Shown here: in pieces, positions 1 to 26,679 of the stretch
Layout of the letters: every line of letters begins with the position of its first letter
Position numbering within the stretch: the first letter of the stretch is position 1
Source: Erpobdella octoculata
Taxonomy: Eukaryota; Annelida; Clitellata; Hirudinida; Erpobdellidae
NCBI GenBank assembly: GCA_963978895.1
Contig: OZ022244.1
Coordinates: 4,514,853 to 4,578,852, forward strand
Length of the DNA: 64,000 nucleotides
Reading direction: 5' to 3'
The notes under the pieces: generated by a model
What the model saw: only the letters and a program-made list of their open reading frames with translations
Told to the model about the DNA's origin: nothing
The model's database searches: none
Program-made: the position numbers and the translations under genes

Positions 1-1455
1 AAGTGAATCAAAAAACAAAGTTTTTTTAAAAACACACTTTTATATAATTGATTGTGTAGGCCACATTCTGTCACATAAACAACAAGAATATTAGCATAAA
101 CAATAAATAGTTCAACAAAAATATCACAAATAATTATTTAATTAAACTTTGTCCAAACAATCCGAAAATTTGATAAAATGCATTGTTAATCAGTTCGGAA
201 GTATGTTTAGATTTTTAAGTCTCTAGCTCATCGGGAAGTTAGTTTAAAATCGATTGCAAAATTTGACGACAGACAGAGAAGTCAAGTCAAGTTAAGTAAA
301 AGTGTGTAAAAAAAAGGTCGTTTATAATACCCCATAAGTCTCCGACTTGAAAAAAATCCGTCTATCTGCAAATTGATCATCACGCTGGTGAGGTTGACAA
401 GTTGTAGTAGTGAAGTGGTGGAGTGGTGACATCATTTTTTGTCGCTACAAATTCTACAGCGATCTTTGAAAAATTTGAAAAAAATATAAACAATAAAAAC
501 AAAAAAAAATATAAACAAAAATTTATAAACAAAAAAATTTAACAAAAAAATATAAACAATAAAAATATAAACAAAAAAAAATATAAACAAAAAAGAAAAT
601 GTAAACAAAGAAGAAAAATGTAAGCAAAAAAATTTTAAAAACGAAAGAAAAAATGGTAAAGCAGATGGAAAACAATTTGCAAATTGAAACTTTTTTTTGT
701 AGACAGGGCGGAGTCGTCTTCGTACAAACGTGCGTAAATGCAGCTGACAACAAAAAATGTTTCTTTAAAGTTTCTTGAAGATTTTTTTTCCACTCGTGGT
801 GAACAAACGACAAAGTGAAAAAAATACAGAAAAACAAGATAGAGAGAGAAAAAATGAAAGAAACAGAGAAAAAGAAAGAAAAATAAAAAAGAGAAAAAGA
901 ATAAGAATAAGAATAAGAATAAGAATAAGAATAAGAATAAGAATAAGAATAAGAATAAGAAACATCGCAGACCAAAAAAAAGAAAAAATAAGAAAAGAAA
1001 CAAAAAAAGTTAAAAAAGAGAATATTAGCCAGCTTACTGAATAGAGGATTTGTCAAAATGTCTATATAATAATATCAAACAAACAAGCATCGAAAAAAAT
1101 TTCCTGAATTTGCTTCGAAATTTCTTCAGCACCAGGTGCACGTCAATTCAATAAAACAATTTGACCAACCAACCAATGTTCAAAAAGAACGTTTTTATAG
1201 AAAAAAAAGTTTATAATTTGAATCACTAAAATTTTACGATGTTTCTCTACGACTAATTGATTACATCATTTTGTGGTCTAACTGCCTTACTATTACTATT
1301 TCAGTCATGTTTACTAATCAATATATTTGTTTTTATCCGTGACAACTATCTGATGCTTTTGTTGTCCTGTTAGTGGCATATATTTTTAATGTTTAATTTC
1401 CATCTATTTTCGCACATATACATCTGCCCACCATCTTGCATGTTACTAAAATTTA
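1..1455. other. A-rich upstream region, no gene seen
   Basis: This stretch is strongly A/T-rich, with irregular AAATATAAACAAAA-type repeats from about 480 to 650 and A/G-rich purine sequence around 835-1020. Long open frames here are lysine/arginine- or phenylalanine/leucine-rich products of simple sequence and are not credible proteins. It may include upstream regulatory DNA of the RASD-like gene, but I see no specific site. Confidence 0.5.
897..961. repeat. (AATAAG)n hexanucleotide microsatellite
   Basis: About ten uninterrupted copies of AATAAG lie inside a purine-rich block. The open frames across it read as Ile-Arg or Leu-Phe dipeptide repeats, which is typical of simple sequence. Confidence 0.9.
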
Positions 1456-1459
1456 GCAC

Positions 1460-1655
1460 ATACCTTTTTCAAGACGAGTATTGCCCAAAGGCCAGAAATA
1501 GTCGTTGCGAAGGCAGCCATTTATAAGCGTCTACCTTTTTAGCAATGCGATTGAACTCCTTGCTTAAGAGAGTTACGCTGGTGACGCCGGTGAGGCTCGA
1601 ACTGCCGACCTAACAATCGACAGGCGAACGCTCTACCGCTCTGCCACCAGCGCCT
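1460..1655 (-). mobile_element. tRNA-derived SINE (copy 1, minus strand)
   Basis: The reverse complement starts with a tRNA-like head. It has an A box like TGGCAGAGCGG and a B box containing GGCAGTTCGAGCC, followed by a body around GAGTTCAATCGCATTGCT and a tail. A closely matching copy lies on the plus strand at 34716-34921. The two copies share both the tRNA head and the unrelated body, so this is a SINE family rather than a tRNA gene. Confidence 0.8.
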
Positions 1656-1934
1656 CTGAACTCGCACATCCACACATGTCCACCATCTTGTACATCCACA
1701 CATGTCAGCCATTTTGTTTCTCCGTTCATTTTTTTTTTAAGAAAAGTTAGATTTTTCTGCTTAAAAAACCAACTGCAAATTTTAAATTGAAATATCAAAA
1801 AAACTTTTAATTGGATTTTTTGTAAATACAATAAATTGAAAAACATGATAAGTTCGTTCAGTTTCCTTTAGAAGAAGAATAGTTTTCTATTCATTTTTTT
1901 TAACTAGAAGAAATGTTAAATTGCTCTATAATCA

Positions 1935-2229
1935 TCACCATTATCAACACTACTACCATTATCATCACCATCATCATCATTATCAACACCTTCATCAACA
2001 CCACCATCATCATCCCTAATATCATCATCATCACCACCATCATCATCCCTAATATCATCATCATCACCACCATCATCATCATCACCACCATCATCATCAT
2101 CATCAACACCACCATCTCACCATCATCATCAACACCACCATCACCACCATCACCACCACCATTATTATCATCAACACTACCACCACCACAACCACCACTA
2201 CCACCACCATCATCATCATCATCATCATG

Positions 2230-2265
<36 letters not shown>

Positions 2266-2292
2266 CCACCCTCATCATCATCAACACCACTC

Positions 2293-2349
<57 letters not shown>

Positions 2350-2407
2350 ACACCACCCTCATCATCATCAACACCACTCTCATCATCATCATCATCATCA
2401 TCATCAG
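1935..2407. repeat. (CAT/CAC)n trinucleotide tract abutting the RASD start codon
   Basis: This is about 470 bp of CAT, CAC and ATC trinucleotides ending directly at the candidate start codon of the RASD-like gene. All frames are open over long stretches, giving poly-Ile/Thr, poly-Ser or poly-His. The poly-His frame is continuous with the GTPase reading frame, so an in-frame N-terminal extension cannot be excluded by sequence alone. Confidence 0.9.
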
Positions 2408-16442
<14,035 letters not shown>

Positions 16443-17427
16443 ATTTATTTGTTTCGCTACGATTTCTTATGATTAATTATACAGTAAATTAGAATAAAAA
16501 ATATTCCTTTTAAAGCAATGAACTATAAAATACGGTCAAAGAACCAATAGAAATGAAGATAAATCTAATCGCCAGTAAATCTCTTGTCCTGCAGATTGCA
16601 TTACACATTGTGGTTATTTTTTGTTTATTTTGTAAAAATTTGTTTTTAAATGCTCGAATTTTGTTTTTTTTTTCAAACAAAAAAAACTTGAAATAATAAA
16701 AATAATAATAAATGACTGGATAAAAAAGATCTTCTGAACATCAACGAGGTCAACTTTTAAGTAGAAATAAAGAAGATGACAATTCAAAATAAATAAAAAA
16801 ACACTACTTTTATTTCTTCGCATAATTCCACCTAAATTTGAGCATTAATGACAATTAAACAAGACAAAATCACACACATGCGTTGATTGCACTGAAATAT
16901 CAACAATGATGATGTTGGTGATGATGATTATTGATGATTGCCGATGATGACGACGATGATGATGATGACGAATACGATGATGACTATGTTGATGATGATG
17001 ACGACGACCAGGATAATGATAATGATGACTTTAATAATATAATTAGAAATAACAGTTGGTGATATTATTTTATAATTATCATAATTTTAATTATTATAAC
17101 TATTTCATTCAGATTACAATACAAATATCACAAAAACGAAAACCCACATCCTTAAAATTAACTCACATACGCTCTACTACTACGGAGCCACAAAAACTTA
17201 ACTCTGTACAGATGAGTCAAAAGAATGCATCCATATTACCCATATTCAAATTGAAGCAGTGTTTTGGCAGCAGTATGGCAAGTAAAATATCATACAAGTT
17301 CGTGAAATATATTTGGCAATAAAAAACATGAAAATTAAATAAACTATTTTCATGGAACTGAAATATCACATAAATTTAAAAATCATTTGACACTCTCAGC
17401 GGTGACATAATATCTCCAGAGTTTTGT
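16443..17427. other. Intergenic region between convergent RASD and TMEM145 genes
   Basis: RASD (+) ends at 16442 and TMEM145 (-) ends at 17428, so this ~985 bp holds both 3' flanks. A GAT-rich tract lies at 16903-17010. AATAAA-like hexamers are frequent in this AT-rich sequence, so poly(A) sites cannot be picked. Confidence 0.6.
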
Positions 17428-20400
17428 TTACATTTTCTTTGGACTGTTGATTGTGGTTTCATTTGAGTGTTTTCCTCCCTAAAGAATAAAACTGATTAAA
17501 ATTAAAATTGAAATTGATATGATTGAACAACTAAATTCTAAAAATTATTAAGTTAAATATCAAACCACAAGAATTTAAAAAAAAATTAAAATAAATGCAA
17601 AATTGTTAATTTCATTAAATAGCAAATACGTGCGAAGTCATTAATTTTATTATATAGCAAATGATATTACCTGGTTTGGTAAGGAATTTCCAGCAATGCT
17701 AAAAATATTAAAGAATGCAGGATCCATTGATTGGCTGGTTTGTGAAATCCTACTTGATTGGCTGCCGTCTTCAGGTAAATGATCAAACGGATTCAGATCA
17801 GATGCCTTGCTCTCTAGCATGACAGCTACCTGGAAGCAAAAAATAATCTTAAGACAGTGTAGAAAAAAAGCTGTCATTTATTTCATGTAACAGCATGCAA
17901 GATCTCATTAAGAATGCAAGTGAACATATAAACTTTGATCAGCAGCCTACAAGGGTGAATTAATTCTATTTCGGCATCCGCATAAAATATAAAAACAAAG
18001 ATAAATAGAAGTTAAATAATTGCAATGATCAAACAGGTAGTAAAAAATTTATTAAAATAGTTTTTTACTTTTCTCTTTACTTTTTTATCCGACTATCCAG
18101 AAACTTCATCACTCTTAAAACACAACTTAATTGCACTTGCAAAGTTTTGTTTTTTTTATGTGGAATTGATGAAACAATAATAGAAACATAAAATTTGAAT
18201 CTAATAAACAAATTAGTCTTTTGATAAATAAATTATTTTTTTTAATGCCTGAGTTGTCTTGACGTGGTATGGGAAATTCCTGTTGGCTTTTGAAAGTCTT
18301 GTGATGTACTGTGTTTGAAGGAAAAATTAAAAAGTAAATTAATCATAAATTGTGATAATTTATTAATTAGGATTAATAATTTGTAGCTACAACTATACAA
18401 GTATAAAAACAATTGTTAAAAAAAAATTAAATTGAGTGATTCCATAAGTACTACAAATTGTTCCTACTCTTATATCTACCTACAAATTTGAATATATAAC
18501 TAAAATCTTTCCAACCAATAGAAATGCAAATCCAAGAAAACTGATGGTTAGGAAAATTCCATTTGCAGTTTTTTCTCTTAGCCAGAGTGCCATTCCCTTG
18601 TTGGCCACTATCACTGTGATTGGTCCAGCCCAAAACCTTTCCAAAATATATATATTCATAGTAATCAATACAAATTATATTTCTATCACAAAATAATAAC
18701 CTTTCTGACAACATTGTTCAAAAAAAATTTAAAATTTGAATTAATTTTAACCAGAAACATGAAACTGTGGCAACTAATAACTTAGTATACTATATACAAA
18801 AAAACTTGACCAGGCTTCTACTAGTACCATGATGTCCACATGAATAAATGCAAACTCATGGACAGACACACTGAGCCCATGGACAAACCAATATATACAA
18901 GAAGATAGACTAACACTCAAACAAACCAAATGGTATAAAAGATGAAGAGAGGATAATAGAAAAGCTTTTTCTCTGGATAATGCTTGAGAGTGAAGAAAAT
19001 TCCGTAGCAAAACCAAATCCAAGCAATTATTCTCATAACAAGAAGACAATAACCGGGGAAGGATTCGTATCTGTACAGGACCAGTCCTTTGTCGAATGCC
19101 TGAAGAAAAATTTATTCAGTAAATAAATTGTATTGAAAAATTCGAAATTTAATTAAAATGGTAATCTATAATTTAAAAAATTTAACATATCAGGTTAAAT
19201 CGTCAATAAAAAATAAACAGAAATTTTTCTGGAAAACATTAATATAAATTCATTTTTTTATTATTTTTTTATAATAATTTATAATAATTTTGCATCTAAA
19301 CAAACACAAATCCAATTTAATGAAGACCAACTCACTAAAGCCTCCCAAATAAAAAGTGCAATATACACGGCAGTGTAGATGAACATGAAGATGACAATCT
19401 TTATTGTTCCAGAAAAGCTGATCCTTCCTCTTGTTATAGTCAGTCCTTTTGCCATGAAAATGAGAAGAAGAATAAACAGCAGCAGACTGATGGCTTCCAT
19501 GACATAACCTTAATTATAAATAATCTCTATACATTATTTCTGAAAAAAACTTAAAGCAGCAAATTATATAAAATAATTCTTTTTTTTTAATTAATTTCAG
19601 AGATATGGACTTAAATATTTTGGCCATATTTACCTTTATGTTTATGTAACCTCAATCACAGCAACAATATTATTATAATCTATGCCCTTGTTATAACCTT
19701 TTTCTGTTTTTTTAAGGCCCTAGATGGACTTGTAGAAAAAAGAAGAAAAAGGGTTGACATAAAGTCCTCATTTAATATAATTTTCAATAATTATAAAGCC
19801 ATTCTAAAAAACCCAAATACGGTTGTAAATATTACAACAATATTATTAAAATTAAACTAAATAAAAATGTATATCATTTTATTTTCCAGGTAGCTTAGAA
19901 AAAGTTTTTCATATAAATATACATTTTTATACATCAATAATAAGTAATTTATCTTCTTTAATTCATTAGTTCTCTAATCAATTAAATTACATAACAGATA
20001 TTAAATCATCTTAAACAAATTTTTTTCTTTTCTTTTTTTTTGCAATTTATTTATCTATTAATATATATAGATGATGTTTTGTTCTTCAATTTCGGCTTCC
20101 GAATACACTACCACAGCAAACAAAGACTAACCCAAAACTTTGGCAGGGTAGTTATCCAATCCATCTTGGGAAAATTTTCCATAAGTTATGCAGAGAATGA
20201 AGAGATGGAGAAATTCAAAAAACAAAGACCATATGAAGAGTTTGAATGTCACATGAAGATATTTTGCTTCATGGAGAAGAACTGGAATGATGCAAAATTG
20301 ATTTCATTTTTAATAATTATTTATATAAATATTCCATTGTTTGAATTCTCTAATTATCGTAAGCTCAGTTTAAATACCTGCAGAGACAATTGACATGATA

Positions 20401-23400
20401 AACAAAAAGGAAATGGCTAAAAAGAATGCAATGTTCACTTCGAGAATATCTGAAAAAGAAATCAATTCGTTGAATCATCACAGTATATTTTTATTTATTA
20501 CTCATAGCTCCGCTACAAAATTACCAGAATTATGAGTGAAATAAATATAGTTGCTTCAATACAAGACATCATAAAAAAAATTGAAAACAGCTGTAAATTT
20601 GTAAATAACAAGAATAACTTACAAATAACAAAGATAACTAACAAATAACAAGAATAACTAACAAATAACAAGAATAACTTACAAATAACAAGAATAACTT
20701 ACAAATAACAAGAATAACTTACAAATAACAAGAATAACTAACAAATAACAAGAATAACTAACAAATAACAAGAATAACTAACAAATAACCAGAATAACTT
20801 ACAAATAACAAGAATAACTAACAAATAACAAGAACTTACAAATAAGAAGAAGAACTTACAAATAAGAAGACCAATCCTAAGCACTTTACCAAGCCATTGA
20901 GTATTTCAGAGTTTCAGATTGATGGGTACCAGGTCTTAACGAGTGGGTTTGCTAGTCAGTCCTGCAGAGGTATTGTGGCATATTACAAGGAAGAACTCCA
21001 TATCTCAGAAGTGACATTGTGTACACCATTTAAGGAGGCTTTGTGCATAAAGCTGGCCCTAACCAACAAGACGATGAATTTATTGTCAGTATACAGAAGT
21101 CCCAATTCCAGTGGTGCGAATAATGACCTTCTCATCCAGTTACTTGAGGAGTTCATTTTATTGAGAGGTGAACATGTTATTATTGGTGATTTCAACTTCC
21201 CGGACATTAACTGGAATACCTTTAGTTGCAACGGTTCGGCTGAGAAGATTGAAAATAAATTTCTTAATTTCTTAAATGACAGTTTTTTGCTTCAACATGT
21301 TGATGAGCCTACTAGGAGGGCTGCCAATCAAACTTCAAGCGTCCTGGATCTGGTGATTACGTCTGGCGACAACATCACTGACATTCAATATTAATCTCCG
21401 TTGGGGAATGGTGATCATTCAATCTTGGGGTTTAAATTGGTTGGTTTCACAAAGAATTTGAGGCCGGACGAAAAGAGGTTTTGTTATGAACTGGGTGATT
21501 ATGGTGGTCTTAGCATGGCTTTGGATGAGTGTTTGTCTAACACTGACAGACCTCTGGAGTCCTCTGTGGATTCCGAATGGAGGTTTTTTCGCAATACTCT
21601 AAATGAACTCACAAGTCGTTTTGTGCCTAAAAAGCAGATTTACAAGAAGTTTACCTTTCGGATGACACCTGAGCTGAAATGTCTCATTGAATTAAAACAT
21701 CAGCTTTTGAGAAGGATTTACAAATATGGAGATGACATAATGACTGAGTTCCGAGTAACCAGAGATAAAGTCAAGAGATTGTCAAAACAGCTCAACATCG
21801 AGAGTCAGAGCCGTATTGCCTTAGAGTATAGAACCTGTCCGAAGTTGTTTTGGAGCCGTGTTAAAAAAATTACAAAGGTTAAAGAGAGTATTGGTGTTCT
21901 AAATGTTGATGGTACTGACTTAATGTGTGACAGAGATAAAGCAGAAGCACTCGCTAAATTCTTCTCGTCGGTTTATGTACGGGAAGATCTCTTTGAAGGC
22001 GATGATACATTTCACCCAATTGTGCCGGCTTGTGGAATGACAGAATTGAAAATTGATAGTGGCATTGTTGAGAAAAAATTGATGGCCTTGAACAGGGGAA
22101 AGTCTGCGGGACCGGATGGCATACATTCAAGAATCTTGAGCAAAACAAGACTGGTTTTAAATGAACATTTGTTGAGGATTTTCAGAGCATCATTGGCTTC
22201 GGGGGTGGTTCCATGTGATTGGAAGTCAAGTGTTGTGGTTCCGTTGTATAAAAAAGGTAGCAAAGCTAAGGTCGAGAACTACAGGCCAATAGCTTTGACA
22301 TCAGTATGTTGCAAAATTCTCGAGTCAATAATTAAAGACCACATTATGAGCTACTTTTTGCAATATGATATCTTCACTCATAGACAGTTTGGATTTCTTC
22401 CTTCACGCTCTACGGTCCTGCAGTTGCTGAAGTTCCTGGACGAAGTTACTCTCTCAGTTGACTCTGGTTTGGAGGTGCATACAATCTACACCGACTTAGA
22501 AAAAGCTTTTGACAGAATTCCACACAAGAGACTCTTGTTTAAGATGAAGGAGTATGGAGTTCATCCAATATTGATAGAATGGATCAGAAGTTACTTGACG
22601 GAGAGATCATTCAGAGTTCAGTTGAGGGGCGGACTCTCTGATTCCTTTCCCGTGTTGAGTGGTGTTCCTCAGGGAAGCGTGTTAGGTCCATTGTTATTTG
22701 TGATCTATATCAATGACATTTGTGGTGTTAGCGAAAACATCTACCTTTTCGCGGACGACGCCAAGTTGTTTAGACCGATCGCGGACTTCAAAGACACTCG
22801 GGAACTGCAGTCCGACATTTATAAATTGCAGCAGTGGTTCACAAGATGGCAAATGACAGTGAATCCATCTAAATGTTGTGTTTTAAAGGTTGGAGGTAAT
22901 CGTTTTGCAGCGGATTACTATATGCAAGATACATCAGGTTTGTCTGTTGTGGTTCCTGAAGTTAGCTCGGTTACTGATCTAGGAATCATACTGGATTCAA
23001 AATTGAAATTCAGAGACCATGTGTTCTCTAGAATCAAAAAGGCCAATTCCTTGTTGGGTATAGTTGGAAGAACTTTGAAATATCTGCCTGAGGATGCTTT
23101 TGTAACATTGTACAAATCTCTGATTAGATCTCAATTGGAGTACGGAGTTCAGATTTGGAGTCCTCACGGGCGTGGTCTGATTGAAGAACTCGAAAGGGTT
23201 CAGCGAAGGTTTACCAGAATGGTCAGGTCATGCAAAGGTCTCATTTATACGGAGAGGTTGAAGAAACTCAGATTGCCTTCCCTGACATATAGAAGAAAGC
23301 GAGCCGACCTAATTCTACTGTATAAAATGAAGTCTGGTCAGTTGATGGATTGCCACTGTCCGGGGTTGACACTTTGCCCTGACGAAAGAACTAGAGGACA

Positions 23401-24830
23401 TGAGTTCAAGTTGGCTACTAGGTTGGCTCATAAAGATTGCAGGAAGTATTACTTCAGTAACAGAGTGGTGGACGACTGGAATCAGCTCCCTGGGCCGGTG
23501 GTGTCTGCTGAATCGTTGTCTTTGTTTAAATCACTTTTGGATGATTTTTTTGGTGATATGCAATTTGATTTTGCTTAAGATTTTTATTTTGCTCTGTTTG
23601 TTTTTCGTTATTTTTGTTGTATTTGTTTGCGCGTTCAGTTTGTGTTTATATTGTTCGGCGAGGGGCTTGCCCGTGCCTGGTTTATAATAATAATAACTAA
23701 CAAATAACAAGAATAACTAACAAATAACAAGAATAACTAACAAATAACAAGAATAACTAACAAATAACAAGAATAACTTACAAATAACAAGAATAACTAA
23801 CAAATAACAAGAATAACTAACAAATAACAAGAATAACTAACAAATAACCAGAATAACTTACAAATAACAAGAATAACTAACAAATAACAAGAATAACTAA
23901 CAAATAACAAGAATAACTAACAAATAACAAGAATAACTAACGAATAACCAGAATAACTAACAAATAACCAGAATAACTAACAAATAACAAGAACTTACAA
24001 ATAACAAGAATAACTTACAAATAACAAGAAGAACTTACAAATAACAAGAATAACTAACAAATAACAAGAATAACTTACAAATAACTAACAAGTAACCAGA
24101 ATAACTTATAACTTACAAATAACAAAAATTACAAGAATAACTTACAAAACTCATCTGCTGAAAAGTTCTTCTGTAATGGATCGATGCCATTGGTGAAATT
24201 CAATATGTAGGTCAGTTCAAGTTTCTTTTTGAATATTCAAGCAGATTTTAATTAGAAACTAATAATCATTAAAGTGAGAAAAAAGAATGTTTAATATAAA
24301 TAAATAATATTTAATAAATAAAAATTTATAATCTTTCAAACCAATACTTTTTATATGCAAATCAAAAACATTATTTCTAAACATTCGCATGCTGATTTAA
24401 AGAAAATCTATCATCAAGAAATGACTCAAAAATTGATTTAAAAAAAGAAACAGAAATAAGAAGTAAATAAAAATAAAAAGTTAAAAAAAGATCTTCATGT
24501 GCATCTGGAAGGATGAAGCATCATAATACAAATTATCTTTGAGAATAAAACAAAAAATTTAAATAAAAAAATACTTATATTATAAAAAGAAATTGAAAAA
24601 ACACTTTAAAATAAAAATTTGATTGAAAATTTTTTAAACGAATAATTACTTGTTAATTAAAACTGATTTCTTGTTTTTGTGCTTACGATGAAATACAAAG
24701 AAGGTGCGTGGTTTCTGAATCTTTGAAATGTAAAATAAAAAATAAAAATTAAGGATATATATATGAAAGGAAAGTTTAAATAATTTAAAAAATCATTCTC
24801 TAGTAATTTTGGTTATGATCATGATGCTGC

Positions 24831-24861
<31 letters not shown>

Positions 24862-26342
24862 GATGAAGATGATGATGACGATGACGATGACGATGACGAT
24901 GATGGTGATGATGAAGATGAAGATGATGATTATGATGATAATAATGGTGGTGGTGGTGATGATGATGATGATGATAATGATGATGAGGCCAAAAAAAACT
25001 TGAAATGATTGAGAAAAAATTGCGGTGGTGATGATGATATTAATAATGATAATTATAATAAAATCTATTCATCATCAAAATACCTCGTCACAGTTACTTG
25101 CCACGACATACCACCATCTTTCCCTGACTGATTTGAATCCGATAATCGACTGGCAGACGACTTCCAGTTGTGACGAACTCTTTCGACATCCAGTCCATCC
25201 TTCCGTCACGGACAGGTAGAACACCTGATTGTTCTCGGGGTTCACCACTGCTTCTTTCTGACGACACGTCTGATTTTAAGAATCAGTTACTGATCAAGAA
25301 CAGGTCTATTTAACTTTACTCGAACTAATTGTATACAGTAATATCAAAACTTAATAAAGGTAAATAGATAAATGTTCACCATTGTCACATGAGACTTTGA
25401 CAATTAAATCAAATGATATTTTGACATGTCTAGTGAGCCTTTAAATGTAATCTTTACAATTGTGTTTAAATTGTTAAGTGCAAAACTGACAAGATTAGAT
25501 TCAAGCATGCTTTTTTCGACTCAGCTTTTGTAATAGATTCTTTTGTGTTCAATAAAACGTTTTTTTATCAAACAAGTGAAATTGTTTCTAAATCCTCAAA
25601 AACTGAAAAAATTGTTTTTAATCCATCTCATGCTGACAAAATAAAAACAAAAACCTTTAACATTAAAAATAATTTTATTTTATTCAGTTCTGCTTGTCTA
25701 TTGTAATTTAGACTGATATGTTAGATTAGTACAGCGAATGTATGACCGTACATTAGAACATTAGCGTGTTTAATGTCATGGTTTTATTTTACTTTTAAAA
25801 GTTTTAATTTGGAAAAATAATTAATATAAAATAAAGAAGGATAATATAACAAAAATTTGAAAATTTTTAATTATTTAAATATTGCAGAAATGATTCATGC
25901 AAACCACCTTGGCATCATTTTTATACACAGAGGGCCATTGATCATCAAAATAAATGAGAATCTTTGGAGCTGACAGTTGCTGATTGTAAAAACAAAATTG
26001 ATTTGAATATTGATAGTTTGATTTTTCAAAGTTAAACATAAGCAACTCACAATAGGATATGTAAATTTGAACCATAATACCCCATTTTCTGATAGATAAC
26101 AGAACCTGTCTATAAATTCCCACTGGTTCTAAAACAAATAATTCTAATTAAATTGCTGTATCGAATGTCTACATTATGTGGATAAACAAAAAAGGAAATA
26201 TGGTGATAAATGAATAAATGAATAAATATGAATAAACAAATATGAATGAAAATCTTACGTCGCTTGAAATTGTTCCAGTGACCAACTTCGAATGAGTTTT
26301 TATTATAAAATAATGCAAAATGATAAAGAAACTAGCAATCAT
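17428..26342 (-). CDS. TMEM145: TMEM145-like seven-transmembrane GOST-family protein (13 exons)
   Basis: Exons on the minus strand are 26342-26259, 26128-26051, 25979-25908, 25269-25084, 24224-24146, 20449-20378, 20266-20132, 19508-19336, 19099-18927, 18636-18516, 18308-18249, 17829-17671 and 17478-17428. Lengths sum to 481 codons with every phase matching, giving 480 residues, close to vertebrate TMEM145. Diagnostic stretches are RFCYLSENG, YFDDQWPSVYK, NPENNQVFYL, SVRERWWYV, NFSADE, KGLTITRGRIS, NGIFLTISF, ANRNFPYHVKT and a DPAFFNIFSI tail. A signal-peptide-like Met-Ile-rich start precedes an extracellular GOLD-like domain, then about seven hydrophobic segments (GpcrRhopsn4 family) and a short cytoplasmic tail. 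An upstream in-frame Met exists at 26390. The donor after 18249 appears to be GC rather than GT. The family is linked to Golgi/membrane trafficking, and its precise role here is unknown. Confidence 0.88.
20603..20869. repeat. 20-bp-unit minisatellite, left part
   Basis: Units read AACTAACAAATAACAAGAAT, with a variant carrying AACTTAC. The array lies in TMEM145 intron 5 and is interrupted by a LINE insertion at about 20870. It continues at 23696. On the minus strand, which is TMEM145 sense, each AACTTAC unit reads GTAAGTT, a perfect 5' splice-site motif. Confidence 0.95.
20870..23695 (+). mobile_element. 5'-truncated CR1/L2-like LINE inserted in the minisatellite
   Basis: One frame runs from about 20897 to 23578 and is broken by a single TAA at 21392-21394. 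Before the stop is the C-terminal part of an AP-type endonuclease (HVIIGDFNFPDINW, VLDLVITS). After it, 21401-23578 encodes a 725-residue segment with reverse-transcriptase motifs: RGKSAGPDGI, ENYRPIALTS, TDLEKAFDRIPH, SGVPQGSVLGPLLF and the catalytic FADD, then the C-terminal LINE domain (RVQRRFTRMVRSC). The endonuclease N-terminus and any ORF1 are absent, as expected from 5' truncation. The 3' end is short, TTTATAATAATAATAA, joining directly to minisatellite. It is antisense to TMEM145. With only one visible stop, it is fairly young. Confidence 0.9.
23696..24145. repeat. 20-bp-unit minisatellite, right part, abutting a TMEM145 exon
   Basis: This continues the left array after the LINE. Its last unit merges with the real 5' splice site of TMEM145 exon 5: CTTAC at 24141-24145 is the reverse complement of the GTAAG donor. 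The array therefore probably grew from the exon/intron border. Confidence 0.92.
24225..25083. other. TMEM145 intron 4 with (GAT)n tract
   Basis: The intron is AT-rich with a GAT/GGT-rich block at about 24815-25045. No exon-like sequence was found. The flanking exons join in phase 0 without needing another exon. Confidence 0.7.
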
Positions 26343-26679
26343 TGTTATCTGCCCAGATTTTTGTGATATAAACTCGAGATAGAAAAGCATGCACTTCTGG
26401 TATCCATTAGCAACTTAACTAAGCAAATTTTTTAATAATAATATTTTTTTATATACTTGTTATGTTCATACTGTTAAATTTTGTTTTTAAATTGTAAAAA
26501 TGTGTATTTGTTAATTAATATATTTTAAAATTTTAAAAATTATGAAATTTTAAAAAAAATGGCATTTTCTGTATTAAGGTAATTTTTAAATTAAAATTTT
26601 TATCGTAAATGTTAATAAATTGTGTCAATCTTTCAAGACGGTTGCCAGTGAATCACTTTTAAAAAATAAATAACTAAAG
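26343..26679. promoter_or_regulatory. Divergent intergenic region, possible bidirectional promoter
   Basis: TMEM145 (-) and the ARM-TIR-SAM gene (+) start 337 bp apart, head-to-head. The region is AT-rich with many short A and T runs and no clear TATA or other motif that I would defend. A shared promoter is inferred from the geometry only. Confidence 0.4.

Noticed and set aside
523..1056. Long Phe/Ser/Tyr/Leu-rich open frames on the minus strand
   Set aside because: They are translations of A-rich and AATAAG simple sequence with no protein-like composition or splice context.
1570..1655. tRNA gene
   Set aside because: A and B boxes are present, but the same head plus unrelated body recurs at 34716; the acceptor stem and anticodon arm are not convincing, so it is a SINE.
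24809..25219. Met-rich ORFs in TMEM145 intron
   Set aside because: GAT repeats; the second overlaps a genuine minus-strand exon in antisense.
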